From Bifidobacterium simiarum (GTDB lineage: Bacteria > Actinomycetota > Actinomycetes > Actinomycetales > Bifidobacteriaceae): a DNA stretch of 64,000 nucleotides. Location of the stretch: the NCBI RefSeq assembly GCF_002802905.1, contig NZ_PEBK01000008.1, forward strand, positions 54,699 through 118,698, written 5' to 3'. The notes under the pieces are model-generated. The model did no database searches and was not told the DNA's origin. It saw only the letters and a list, made by a program, of their open reading frames with translations. A program made the position numbers and the translations under genes. Position 1 is the first letter of the stretch. The number at the start of each line of letters is the position of its first letter. Shown here piece after piece: positions 17,386-25,164 of this stretch.

Positions 17386-17646
17386 TTGAATGATATTGAA
17401 GTGACGCAACGTGTATACGTTCGTCACCCAGATATGTCCTACGAGTCCGTATGTACGGCATGGAGGAACGCCATAAGATTCAGTCCTCGTGAGGGCACAG
17501 ATCCCTTACGGTATGTGGTCGTCGGCTATGACGAACACGGCCGGCTGCTTGAGATGGTCGGATATCTGAAGGAAGACGGCGATTGGCGAATTTTCCATGC
17601 GATGAAAGCACAGCCACCGATTTTGCGTGAAGTCGGTTTGTTATAA
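17386..17646 (+). CDS. Small toxin-like protein of a toxin-antitoxin pair (BrnT-like, tentative)
   Basis: This 86-residue protein has a pattern like the BrnT/RelE-like fold: a Tyr/Val strand (YVVVGYDEHGRLLEMVGYL) followed by DWRIFHAMKAQPP near the end, comparable with the RIIxARKA region of BrnT. BrnT toxins are ribonucleases held in check by a DNA-binding antitoxin encoded just downstream, the order seen here. It starts with TTG at 17386, with GAGGTGAG about five bases upstream. The antitoxin-like gene begins 10 bases after its stop. Homology is judged by pattern only, so the toxin family is uncertain. Confidence 0.6.
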   Translation: MNDIEVTQRVYVRHPDMSYESVCTAWRNAIRFSPREGTDPLRYVVVGYDEHGRLLEMVGYLKEDGDWRIFHAMKAQPPILREVGLL

Positions 17647-17656
17647 AGGAGTTTTC

Positions 17657-17926
17657 ATGAGTGTCATTGCCAAAGGTGGACGGATTGTCACCGAAGATAT
17701 GGAAGATCGCTGGGCTGACGAAATCGAACGCGGCGAACTGGGAGGCATTGCAGGTCCGGTGTTCCCTGGTCCTGTGTTTGATGTGGAGCCGGTCTCCCCG
17801 GTCAGTCGTACGGTTTCGTTGAGTCCTGATATGTCTGCCATGTTGGATACTTTAGCCAAGAAGCGCGGCGTGTCTGCTGACGCGATTATGCGTCATGCGT
17901 TGATCCGCGAATTCGCCGCAATGTAG
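17657..17926 (+). CDS. Antitoxin-like protein with C-terminal ribbon-helix-helix-type segment
   Basis: This is an 89-residue protein. The N-terminal half is flexible and acidic, typical of a toxin-wrapping segment. The C-terminal half (TVSLSPDMSAMLDTLAKKRGVSADAIMRHAL, about residues 56-85) has a short strand followed by two helices, like ribbon-helix-helix or CopG-type antitoxins. AAGGAG lies five bases before the ATG at 17657. It is cotranscribed with the upstream toxin-like gene and is the natural candidate to bind palindromes O1/O2 and repress the operon. Confidence 0.6.
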   Translation: MSVIAKGGRIVTEDMEDRWADEIERGELGGIAGPVFPGPVFDVEPVSPVSRTVSLSPDMSAMLDTLAKKRGVSADAIMRHALIREFAAM

Positions 17927-18018
17927 ATGTTCGATTCAGTGAGTCATTGACGTCTCTATGAGGTGGATAATCGCTGGATCACGGAATTCCAGAAACCGGT
18001 AGGTCAGGAGGATTGAGC

Positions 18019-18720
18019 ATGGGCATCGATATGGGCACCTCGTACGACGAGGCGGTTGATCGGCACTCCGGAGGCTTCCTGTCGCTTGATCTGGGTGCGA
18101 GTGCCTATGGCGCCGCCATGGGGGAGCGGGATCCCGGGGCGCGCAACCAGCTCTTCCAGCGGGCGGCCCACTGGTATGAGCGCAGTGCCTCGTATGGCAA
18201 CGCGCAGGCCGCCACGAATCTGGGGTATGTGTATCTGTATGGGCGTCTCGGCTCCGTGGACGACGATCAGGCGTTCGCATGGTTTTCGCGCGGAGCCGAG
18301 CTCGGCAACGAGGAAAGCTGCTACAAGCTCGGTGACCTGTACCGGTCGGGCCGGGGCTGCGAGCGGGATTACGACAAGGCGTTCCAGCTGTATCGGCAGG
18401 CGGAGCGGATCGCGAAGCTCACCTGCAAGGAGAACGTTCCCGAGGATCAGGCGGTCCTGGCCAGCATCGATCTTCGTCTGGCCGGCCAGTACGAGCACAG
18501 CCGCACCAACGGCGATCGGGACAAGGCCCACGAATACTACGCACGCGCCGTGCAACGGTTCCGCAGTGCCGTAGCCGCCGGACTGCACTGGTACGCCAAG
18601 ACCCTGCGCGGCGCGGAGGAGGGATCCGAACGCACCGCGCCGATACCGTCCGATACCGAATTACGTTCGGATGCGGAGTTCGATACGTTCGGACGCACAA
18701 CATCAGATGGTGACGAATGA
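18019..18720 (+). CDS. Sel1-repeat protein A
   Basis: This is a 233-residue soluble protein with several Sel1-like (short TPR) repeats of about 36 residues, for example ASYGNAQAATNLGYVYLYGR, AELGNEESCYKLGDLYRSGR and a C-terminal WYAKTL unit. Sel1 repeats form a solenoid that scaffolds protein complexes. ATG 18019 is chosen since AGGAGGA (18006-18012) is correctly spaced from it. It is the first gene of a four-gene plus-strand run (Sel1, J domain, HIRAN, Sel1) with gaps of 42, 25 and -8 bases. No signal peptide is present, so it acts in the cytosol. The role is unknown. Confidence 0.75.
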   Translation: MGIDMGTSYDEAVDRHSGGFLSLDLGASAYGAAMGERDPGARNQLFQRAAHWYERSASYGNAQAATNLGYVYLYGRLGSVDDDQAFAWFSRGAELGNEESCYKLGDLYRSGRGCERDYDKAFQLYRQAERIAKLTCKENVPEDQAVLASIDLRLAGQYEHSRTNGDRDKAHEYYARAVQRFRSAVAAGLHWYAKTLRGAEEGSERTAPIPSDTELRSDAEFDTFGRTTSDGDE

Positions 18721-18762
18721 GACGAATGATCGGAAAATGTCTGAGCGGAACGAGAGTGCGGC

Positions 18763-19656
18763 ATGTTCGATGATGATGCCGACACCGGCAACACCGGCAA
18801 CAATGGCAACGACACCACGCCCGGAGGAAGCCACGCCGCCGGCGAGTGCAGGAGGCTGCTAGCTGAGATCGATCGTCTTCGCGCCCGAATCACGGAAGGA
18901 ATCGTCCGGATCGAGGAGATCGAAGGACAGGTCATTCCGCAGATCAGGGCGGATTTCTGGATGAAGATCGGCGTGTGGCGGGTTCGGCTCGCCAAGGCCG
19001 AGTTGGCCGCCAGGCGGGCCAAGCGCCGGTATGCGCTGGCGCAGGCCGCGGCGAATCGGGGGAGTGCCGTCGATGCCGATCAGATCGACAAGGCGCTGGA
19101 CGAGGAGCTGGCCGTCTGGCGTGAACGGGTGCAGACGCAGTCCAGGCAACTCAATACGTGGCTGTCGTGGAGGAGCGCGACGACCCGGCTGGGCTCGTCC
19201 TCGGCGAAGGAGCTGAAACGACTGTTCCGAAAGCTGGCGCGGCGTTTTCACCCCGATCTGCATCCGGGTGACGCGCAGCGGGCGGAATACTATGCGATGG
19301 CGCAGCGTGCGTTGGCGTCGGGCGATCTCGACATGATGCGCGCACTGGACGTGGCCACCGCGGACATGACGGAGGACGTACAGCTCGACCGTCTCGGCGC
19401 CGACGAACTGCGGTTCGAGATCGACATGCTGCGGGATCGTCTGCACGCCGTGGAGCAGCGGCTGGATCGACTGACTTCCACGGAACCGTATACGCTGCGC
19501 GAGCGGCTTGCCGACGCCGAGTGGGTGAGCGGACAGGTGACCGTCATTCGCGATCGCATCGACGCCCATGAGGCCGTGCGGCGGCGATACGACGAACGTT
19601 ATAAACGATTGGCTGGCGATATGGGAAACGCCATAGGGTCCCATAGGGCGTCATAG
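18763..19656 (+). CDS. J-domain (DnaJ-like) protein with coiled coils
   Basis: This is a 297-residue protein. After a Thr/Asn/Gly-rich N-terminus come long charged helices (residues 28-110). A J domain around residues 145-190 follows, with the diagnostic His163-Pro164-Asp165 in KLARRFHPDLHPGD, then a second coiled coil (205-270). J domains activate Hsp70 (DnaK) ATPase. The Gly/Phe and zinc domains of true DnaJ are absent, so this would recruit DnaK to a specific client. ATG 18763 lacks a strong ribosome binding site. Its neighbours are Sel1 and HIRAN proteins, in the same operon. Confidence 0.75.
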   Translation: MFDDDADTGNTGNNGNDTTPGGSHAAGECRRLLAEIDRLRARITEGIVRIEEIEGQVIPQIRADFWMKIGVWRVRLAKAELAARRAKRRYALAQAAANRGSAVDADQIDKALDEELAVWRERVQTQSRQLNTWLSWRSATTRLGSSSAKELKRLFRKLARRFHPDLHPGDAQRAEYYAMAQRALASGDLDMMRALDVATADMTEDVQLDRLGADELRFEIDMLRDRLHAVEQRLDRLTSTEPYTLRERLADAEWVSGQVTVIRDRIDAHEAVRRRYDERYKRLAGDMGNAIGSHRAS

Positions 19657-19681
19657 GAAGTCATAGGGAAAGGACTGAATC

Positions 19682-20182
19682 ATGAGTGAGCCGACGATGC
19701 CGTTGGATTCTGGAGTATCCGATTCCGGGGGATTGATGCCGCTGCCCGGTAGCGGCGACGGAGACGGGGAACTGGCGCTGTTCGGCGGCCTTTCCGGAGA
19801 CGTCGACATGCCCAAGCCGTATGCCAATGCGATCACGCTGATCGAGCGGACGTATCTGGTGGGCAGTCGCGGGTTCGGCGACAGCGGCGCGGACGAGACC
19901 ATGCTGCACGGTCTGACGCAGGCGGCAAACACTGCCGGCGCAAACACCGACGATGAGTCCCCCGTTCGTCTGCGATTGGAGCGCGAGCCGCAGGACGCGC
20001 AGGACCGGTGGGCGGTGCGCGTCTACGTGGGCGGGACTCCGATCGGGTATCTGCGTGCGCATGAAAACGAGATCATCGCGCGGCTGATGGATGCCGGCAA
20101 GTACGTGTATGCGGAGTATCTGGAGACGGAGACGTTGGGCGAATACCATCGCCTATGGGTGAAGCTGGTGCTCGATGACTGA
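19682..20182 (+). CDS. HIRAN-domain protein
   Basis: This is a 166-residue protein. After a Gly-rich N-terminus, residues 50-165 look like a HIRAN domain: a VRLRLEREPQDAQDRWAVRV segment, then GGTPIGYLRAHENEIIARLMDAG. HIRAN domains bind 3' ends of single-stranded DNA and occur in SWI/SNF-type repair enzymes and, in bacteria, as stand-alone proteins with nucleases or phage-related genes. AAAGGA lies about eight bases before the ATG. Its last eight bases overlap the next gene's start (ATGACTGA), giving translational coupling with Sel1 protein B. Confidence 0.7.
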   Translation: MSEPTMPLDSGVSDSGGLMPLPGSGDGDGELALFGGLSGDVDMPKPYANAITLIERTYLVGSRGFGDSGADETMLHGLTQAANTAGANTDDESPVRLRLEREPQDAQDRWAVRVYVGGTPIGYLRAHENEIIARLMDAGKYVYAEYLETETLGEYHRLWVKLVLDD

Positions 20183-21164
20183 CGACAGGACCGATTGGGA
20201 TTCGGCTCCGTGGCCGCTGTGGCACGCCCACCCCGATATTCCTGTGTACGAGGAGCAGGGACAATTGTTCTTCCTGTATGACGATCCGATCGTTGGCCCG
20301 GTTCTGCCGGCGATGTTCCTCACGGTGCCCGTGGAGGACGAGAACGAGGACGGGACGATCGTCAGGGGCCGTGATCGTATCGATTGCTATCCGCATATCC
20401 GGCAGGTGACGCTCGACCTGTCGCTCGGCATCGGCCACGCCGATGAGACCGCGCTCGGCGTACCGTTCTATGACGCCGGGGTGGACGATTCCGACGTATG
20501 CGACAAGGCGGATATATCCGATCCGTATGGGGAGCGGGCGCTGCAGTATGGCGGCATGTATTACACGGAGGGTATGGGCCTCACCGCGATCGAGGATCGT
20601 GGGACGCGCATCGATTGCTTCCGCGCGGCGGAGGTGCTGTACCGTCATTCGGCGGGTCGCGGCAACCCGGTCGGCTGGCTGTGCCTAGGCTACGTGTACG
20701 CCTACGACCGGTGCGAGGGACGGTATTTCCGCTCGTATTACGACAATTTCGGCGCGGTGCCGCCGAAGCCCGACGTCGACGTGATGGCCCTGAACGCCTT
20801 CCGACATGCGGCCGAAGCCGATCTTGCGGAGGGTTGCTACAAGTATGGTGACATGCTTGACGAGGGCAGGGGCTGCGAGCCTGATTACGGCAAGGCGCTG
20901 GCAATGTTCCGCAGGGCGTTCGAACTGGGGCGGGATGATTCTCCACGTATCTGGGGTAGCGCCGCATTGCGGCTGGCCCGGGCGTACAACGATGCGAAGG
21001 GCTGCGCGCGCGACTGCCGTGAGGCTCTGCACTGGTATGAGCTGGCCCGCACCGGATTGGAACTGAAGGTGCGTGACGGCGGCGGATCGTACGACGCGAG
21101 ACTGTGGGAGGCGGAGGCCGGCGTGATGGACATGCGTCAGGAGATCCGCCTCACCGGAGTGTGA
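20175..21164 (+). CDS. Sel1-repeat protein B
   Basis: This is a 329-residue soluble protein. The N-terminal 145 residues are not recognised. Residues 150-315 contain Sel1-like repeats (GRGNPVGWLCLGYVYAYDR, ADLAEGCYKYGDMLDEGRG, YGKALAMFRRAFELGRD, CREALHWYELARTGLEL). It is related in its repeat region to Sel1 protein A at the other end of the operon; both share the phrase CYKxGDxxxxGRGCExDYxKA, so they are probably diverged paralogues. The start overlaps the HIRAN stop by eight bases. Confidence 0.75.
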   Translation: MTDDRTDWDSAPWPLWHAHPDIPVYEEQGQLFFLYDDPIVGPVLPAMFLTVPVEDENEDGTIVRGRDRIDCYPHIRQVTLDLSLGIGHADETALGVPFYDAGVDDSDVCDKADISDPYGERALQYGGMYYTEGMGLTAIEDRGTRIDCFRAAEVLYRHSAGRGNPVGWLCLGYVYAYDRCEGRYFRSYYDNFGAVPPKPDVDVMALNAFRHAAEADLAEGCYKYGDMLDEGRGCEPDYGKALAMFRRAFELGRDDSPRIWGSAALRLARAYNDAKGCARDCREALHWYELARTGLELKVRDGGGSYDARLWEAEAGVMDMRQEIRLTGV

Positions 21165-21239
21165 CACGTACCGAATCGTGAGGGGAGGTTCCCGCGTCGG
21201 ATACGGGTGTCCGTCGCACCCATTGCGCGGGAGGCATTG

Positions 21240-21245
21240 TACAAT
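21240..21245 (+). promoter_or_regulatory. Probable -10 element of a leaderless garA promoter
   Basis: TACAAT ends seven bases before the ATG at 21253, the same arrangement as glnE. It is also part of a perfect 12-base palindrome, CATTGTACAATG (21235-21246). Confidence 0.4.
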
Positions 21246-21252
21246 GAACGTT

Positions 21253-21693
21253 ATGACTGATCCGATTCCTACCGCCGGAGAGACCACGATCATTGGCATC
21301 CCGGCCATTCACATTCCGATTACCACCGCGGGGGACAGGCCCCTCACCCAACAGGATCTGGAGACCATCGCCCGTCTGAACGACAATTCGGCACTGCTGA
21401 TCTCCACCCGAGGCGCCGTATCCGGTTCCCGCTATCTGCTTGATGAGGACGTCATCAACGTGGGGCGAGATCCGAAGGCGGACATCCTGCTCGACGATTC
21501 CACCGTGTCCCGCGCCCATGCGATCTTCCACCGCAACGGCACCCAGTTCACCGTGCAGGACGCCGGATCGCTCAACGGCACGTACGTGAACCGTCAGCGC
21601 GTCGACGAAGCGGTGCTGCACAACGGCGACGAGATCATGATCGGCAAGTTCCGTCTGGTGTTCTTCACGAAATCGGCGGTCGTTGCCCGCTGA
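21253..21693 (+). CDS. garA: FHA-domain regulator, GarA/OdhI type
   Basis: This 146-residue cytosolic protein has one forkhead-associated domain (residues about 50-125) with the phosphothreonine-binding signature INVGRDPKADILLDDSTVSR and the late GSLNGTYVNRQRV. The N-terminus carries GETTIIG, like the Thr-Thr phosphorylation site of GarA/OdhI, which when unphosphorylated inhibits 2-oxoglutarate dehydrogenase and adjusts glutamate enzymes. The next gene is a MerR-type regulator, the same order as Rv1827-Rv1828 in Mycobacterium, which supports the assignment. ATG 21253 fits a leaderless promoter; ATG 21244 with GGGAGG upstream is the alternative. Confidence 0.85.
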   Translation: MTDPIPTAGETTIIGIPAIHIPITTAGDRPLTQQDLETIARLNDNSALLISTRGAVSGSRYLLDEDVINVGRDPKADILLDDSTVSRAHAIFHRNGTQFTVQDAGSLNGTYVNRQRVDEAVLHNGDEIMIGKFRLVFFTKSAVVAR

Positions 21694-21750
21694 TCGTTCA
21701 TCCGCGGTCTAGACTGGCATCAGGACATACCGATCACGAAGGGGTGTGCG

Positions 21751-22473
21751 ATGATGGACGGTCAGGCTCCGCGGCTCACATTGCATGTGCCGCCGAAGGA
21801 TCGTCATGATCCCGGTGCGGGCGTGGTCGTGCAGGGGAGTCTGTTCGACGCGTCGGGCCTGCGGCACGAAACGGAGACGAGGGGATACCGGGGCACCGTG
21901 GCCTCACGGGTCGCCGGTATCACCTATCGCCAACTCGACTACTGGGCTCGCAAGCAGATCGTCGAGCCTTCCATCAACCCCTCCCATGGCTCCGGCTCCC
22001 GCCGTCTGTATTCCTTCAAGGACGTGGTGATACTGGCGGTGTCGAAGCGATTGCTGGACGCCGGGGTGAATCTGCACAACGTCACCGTCGCGCTCGGCGT
22101 GCTGATGCGTCATACCGCCGGCGAACTCGAGGACATCACCATCATGTGCGACGGGGAGACCGTCTACGAATGCACGACCGACGAGGAGGTGATCGCGCTG
22201 GTGCGCGGCGGCCGTGCCGTGTTCGGCGTCTCCGTGGGTGCGTTGTGGCATCACGTCCGCAGCGCCCTGAGTCAGGAGGAATTCGTGGATCTGACCGCCC
22301 GCAACGTCGCGGGACGGGATCAGGATCATCAGAATCAGGGTTCGCAGAATCACGGCCAGCGGAATCAGCGGGACCGCGGCGACCGTCCGCTCGACGAGAT
22401 CACCGCCCGACGGCGTCTTCTGCAGGCCGAACAGCGATCCCGCGAACAGCGCCGTGCCGTCCGCGGGATCTGA
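21751..22473 (+). CDS. MerR-family transcriptional regulator (Rv1828/FtsR-like)
   Basis: This is a 240-residue DNA-binding protein. The winged-helix MerR domain is at about residues 45-115 (ITYRQLDYWARKQIVEPS, then GSRRLYSFKDVVILAVSKRL), without the cysteines of metal-sensing MerR proteins. The C-terminal effector or dimer region carries VALVRGGRAVFGV-like sequence, then a Gln/Asn/Arg-rich disordered tail. It directly follows garA, as its actinobacterial orthologues do; the Corynebacterium relative FtsR activates ftsZ. Start ATG 21751 or 21754, with AAGGGGTG upstream. Confidence 0.85.
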   Translation: MMDGQAPRLTLHVPPKDRHDPGAGVVVQGSLFDASGLRHETETRGYRGTVASRVAGITYRQLDYWARKQIVEPSINPSHGSGSRRLYSFKDVVILAVSKRLLDAGVNLHNVTVALGVLMRHTAGELEDITIMCDGETVYECTTDEEVIALVRGGRAVFGVSVGALWHHVRSALSQEEFVDLTARNVAGRDQDHQNQGSQNHGQRNQRDRGDRPLDEITARRRLLQAEQRSREQRRAVRGI

Positions 22474-22502
22474 TCATCGCAGGATTCGTAAATCAGTAAG
22501 TC

Positions 22503-23462
22503 TCACATGACCATGTTCTGGATGATGTGGAACACGGAGGATCCGAGCACGAACCAGAACGCCAGATGGGTCAGCAGGCACATCGCCGTGGAGACGGTCC
22601 ACAGCCACACGCGGTCGACGCTGCGGTTGCTGTCGCAGTGGGCGAGATAGGCGATGGGGGTGACGAACACCAGCAGCAGGCCGCCGAACAGGGCGAGCAG
22701 GGCCGACGAGGTCGCGCCGCCTCCCATCGAGGCGAACGCCAGTGCGATCAGGTTCACGATGGTCAGCGGCATCATGTGCTGGCCGACCCGCACATGGGTG
22801 CGGCCGAACGTGCCGGGCAGACCGTAGAGCCGTTCGCCGACGAAGCACAGCGTCACGGTCACGTAGTACAGGGCGAGCGTGATCAGGAAGAACACCAGCC
22901 AGTGGCCCAGCGGTACGGTCGGGGTGCTGTCGTAGCCGTAGTAGCCATAGCCGTAGGAATAGCCGCCGGTCAGCCAGGACCGGAGACTGTTCAGGAGATC
23001 GGAAACGCCGCTGATCGCCTGATACTCCCACAGGTAGAAGATCGTGCCGACGATGGCGGCGTTGGCGGCCAGGGGGATGAGACCCCACCAGGATTGCGCG
23101 TGGTATTCGCCGGAGGGACGCTTGAACGCCGCCGTCAGCCACTGGCCCAGATCGCCGTCCGAGCCGCTGGTGACGTTGGTATTGGTGACGCCAGGGTTGG
23201 TGCCGATAACGCCGGTTGCGGGGGCTGCGGGGGCGGTTGCCGGCGACGATGCCGGGGGAGTCATGGGAGTGGTACCGGCCGGATTGACGGCGGATGCCGG
23301 CATGTGGGCCTGTGCGCTCATGGGCGCCGGGAAAGTCGCCTGAGGGGGAGTCTGGATGGTCTGGGGATTACGGGGGAGCGGCGCCTCGAGGGCTGCTCCG
23401 CAGATCCGACAGAAATTGGCCTGATCGGTGTTTTCGCTGGCGCACTGGTTGCAGATCTTCAT
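22503..23462 (-). CDS. Zinc-ribbon multi-pass membrane protein
   Basis: This is a 319-residue protein. An N-terminal four-cysteine zinc ribbon (CNQCASENTDQANFCRICG, residues 4-22) is followed by an 80-residue Pro/Ala/Thr-rich linker. Four or five membrane segments then follow, beginning around residues 125, 180, 225, 250 and 285. A Gly/Tyr-rich loop (GGYSYGYGYYGY) lies between the first two. The ribbon should face the cytosol. Architecture resembles DUF4190/Yip1-like membrane proteins, but the family is not certain. AGGAAAGAGAG precedes the ATG. Upstream lies an array of 17-base repeats that may control it. Confidence 0.75.
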   Translation of the reverse strand: MKICNQCASENTDQANFCRICGAALEAPLPRNPQTIQTPPQATFPAPMSAQAHMPASAVNPAGTTPMTPPASSPATAPAAPATGVIGTNPGVTNTNVTSGSDGDLGQWLTAAFKRPSGEYHAQSWWGLIPLAANAAIVGTIFYLWEYQAISGVSDLLNSLRSWLTGGYSYGYGYYGYDSTPTVPLGHWLVFFLITLALYYVTVTLCFVGERLYGLPGTFGRTHVRVGQHMMPLTIVNLIALAFASMGGGATSSALLALFGGLLLVFVTPIAYLAHCDSNRSVDRVWLWTVSTAMCLLTHLAFWFVLGSSVFHIIQNMVM

Positions 23463-23549
23463 GATGGTCTCTCTTTCCTCGTCGTGGTCGGGATCGGAGC
23501 GGGATCATGAAACGGCGGTGCCGCCGTTCCTTTCCGTTCCATCCGGTCT

Positions 23550-23644
23550 AACCGGACAATCCAATCAACCGGCAGTATTGTTAACCGGACAATGTTTCCA
23601 ACCGGACAATATGATCAACCGGACAATACTGGTAACCGGACAAA
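23550..23644. repeat. Six tandem 17-base iterons (AACCGGACAAT core)
   Basis: AACCGGACAAT or a close variant begins at 23550, 23567, 23583, 23600, 23617 and 23634, a period of 16-17 bases with variable spacers. They lie about 90-180 bases upstream of the zinc-ribbon membrane protein start. One inverse copy (ATTGTCCGGTT, 25107-25117) lies upstream of the NERD gene. The regular spacing suggests repeated protein-binding sites. Confidence 0.8.
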
Positions 23645-23709
23645 ACGGAAAGCGGAAAGGACCGCGACACCATGTTGCGGGTCCACGGATCCGCCGTATT
23701 GCGATCCGC

Positions 23710-24666
23710 CTAGCGCGTACCGCCGTTGACGTAGTCGATGTCGTATCCCTGCGCGGTGTTGTAGACGATGACGTGCTGGTCGATCGAACCGTCGGAGGTA
23801 CGGATGTCCACGGTCACCGTACGCGGCAGCAGTTCGGATCCCTGATAGTGCGGCGTCGCCATGTAGACGATCGTGCCGGACGAATGGGTCTTCAGCCAGT
23901 TGCGGGCCAGCGTCTCCGTATAGGCCATGCCGCCGGGCGTGGCGTCGTTGTCGCCGACGTTCTGCGTACGCGTGCCGGTGACCATGTTGTCGGCCTCGTC
24001 CTTGCCGCCGAGCGACTTGGCGATCAGATGCGACTTGTTGAACAGATAACCGTGGTACGTACGACCCGAGGCCATGGTGATCGCGACCTTGGGGTTATGC
24101 CTCGGCCAGCCGGTGATCGTGTCGGGCATGTGGCGTTCGCGGGACGAGCCGGCCGTCATGAGCCGGCGATCGATCACGCCGACCGCCATGCCGGAACGGT
24201 CCAGCGAATCGGGTTCGGAATATCGAATCGTTCCCGTGGCGGGCAGGGATCCGGCGGCCGAGAAGTTCGCCCTGCCGGACACCAGATAATAGTTGGGTGC
24301 CGTGGCCGGGTTCCATGCGGCCGTATCGGATGCCGTGCCCGATGAGCCCGATGTCGATCCGTTTGCCGAGGAATCCGATGGCGATCCGGTCGATCCGGAT
24401 GATCCGGATGAGGAGGATCCGCTCGAGGAACCGGCCGACGATGACGTCGATGACGATTCGGACGGCGAGGACGATGCCGACGCCGAGGAGGACGACGAGG
24501 AGTCATCGCCGGTGTCGATTTCGACCGTGCAGCCGGCCAGCGGAGCCAGCATGGCCAGGACGACCGCGAACGCGGCCGTGGCACGGGTCAGGGTCCGCGG
24601 GATCATTCGCGGGATCACTCGCAGAATGATTGTCCGCGCGGACGACAGGATGCGCTTGAGTGGCAT
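23710..24666 (-). CDS. Secreted DNA/RNA non-specific endonuclease, probable lipoprotein
   Basis: This is a 318-residue exported nuclease. A basic N-terminus and hydrophobic stretch end in LAPLAGC (Cys about 46), a lipobox for lipidation and surface anchoring. About 65 residues made mostly of Ser, Gly and Thr form a flexible stalk. The nuclease domain (about 120-318) has the EndA/NucA-type pattern YHGYLFNKSHLIAKSLGG with the catalytic His, followed by NMVTGTRTQN with the metal-binding Asn. A family resemblance to competence nuclease EndA or streptodornases is clear, so it probably degrades extracellular DNA. GGAAAGG precedes the ATG. Very long unusual leader before the lipobox. Confidence 0.85.
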   Translation of the reverse strand: MPLKRILSSARTIILRVIPRMIPRTLTRATAAFAVVLAMLAPLAGCTVEIDTGDDSSSSSSASASSSPSESSSTSSSAGSSSGSSSSGSSGSTGSPSDSSANGSTSGSSGTASDTAAWNPATAPNYYLVSGRANFSAAGSLPATGTIRYSEPDSLDRSGMAVGVIDRRLMTAGSSRERHMPDTITGWPRHNPKVAITMASGRTYHGYLFNKSHLIAKSLGGKDEADNMVTGTRTQNVGDNDATPGGMAYTETLARNWLKTHSSGTIVYMATPHYQGSELLPRTVTVDIRTSDGSIDQHVIVYNTAQGYDIDYVNGGTR

Positions 24667-25164
24667 GGATCAGCCTTTCCGTATGCGATCCGTGCTCGGA
24701 TATCAATATCGCATATCCGCAGGTTCGGATCGGTGTCTTCGGATTCGTTACGGTGTGCCATCCTACAACAGCGGATGCGGCGGATGCCGATTGGCCGCGG
24801 GATGACCGCGGGAGCTGCGCATATCCGGTCCAAACGATTCGGTCCAGATGATCCCGGAAAACGATCCCGGAAATAGTCCAGCAAGAGGTTCCGGAAGAGG
24901 GGTTTCCCGATCTCCATATTGAACCGATAATATAGATTATGTCAGAAAAGAGATCGAATAAATCCGCAACCATCATGAAACCCCAATGATGACAACGGAT
25001 TTCGCCGGCAATCGGTGTGACGTGCCCGACGCCGGAAACGGCGAATGGCTCACGTTGGGCACACGACCGAGCCACTGAGGGCCGCTGAGGTGAGCCGCTG
25101 ACTCGAATTGTCCGGTTGGTTATGGTGTCAGACATTCCAGCCACATGAAGAGAAAAGAGACACC
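24667..25164. other. 498-base non-coding gap between divergent genes
   Basis: No gene is seen. It contains the 5' regions of the secreted nuclease (leftward) and of the NERD gene (rightward), an A/T-rich island at 24915-24965, a short direct repeat GATCCCGGAAA (around 24850 and 24865) and the inverse iteron copy at 25107-25117, whose TTGTCC could serve as a -35 with GACATT at 25131. No confident promoter or RNA was recognised. Confidence 0.5.

Noticed and set aside
23550..23644. CRISPR array
   Set aside because: Repeat units are only 11 bases with 5-6-base spacers, far too short for CRISPR repeats and spacers. No cas genes are seen in the window.
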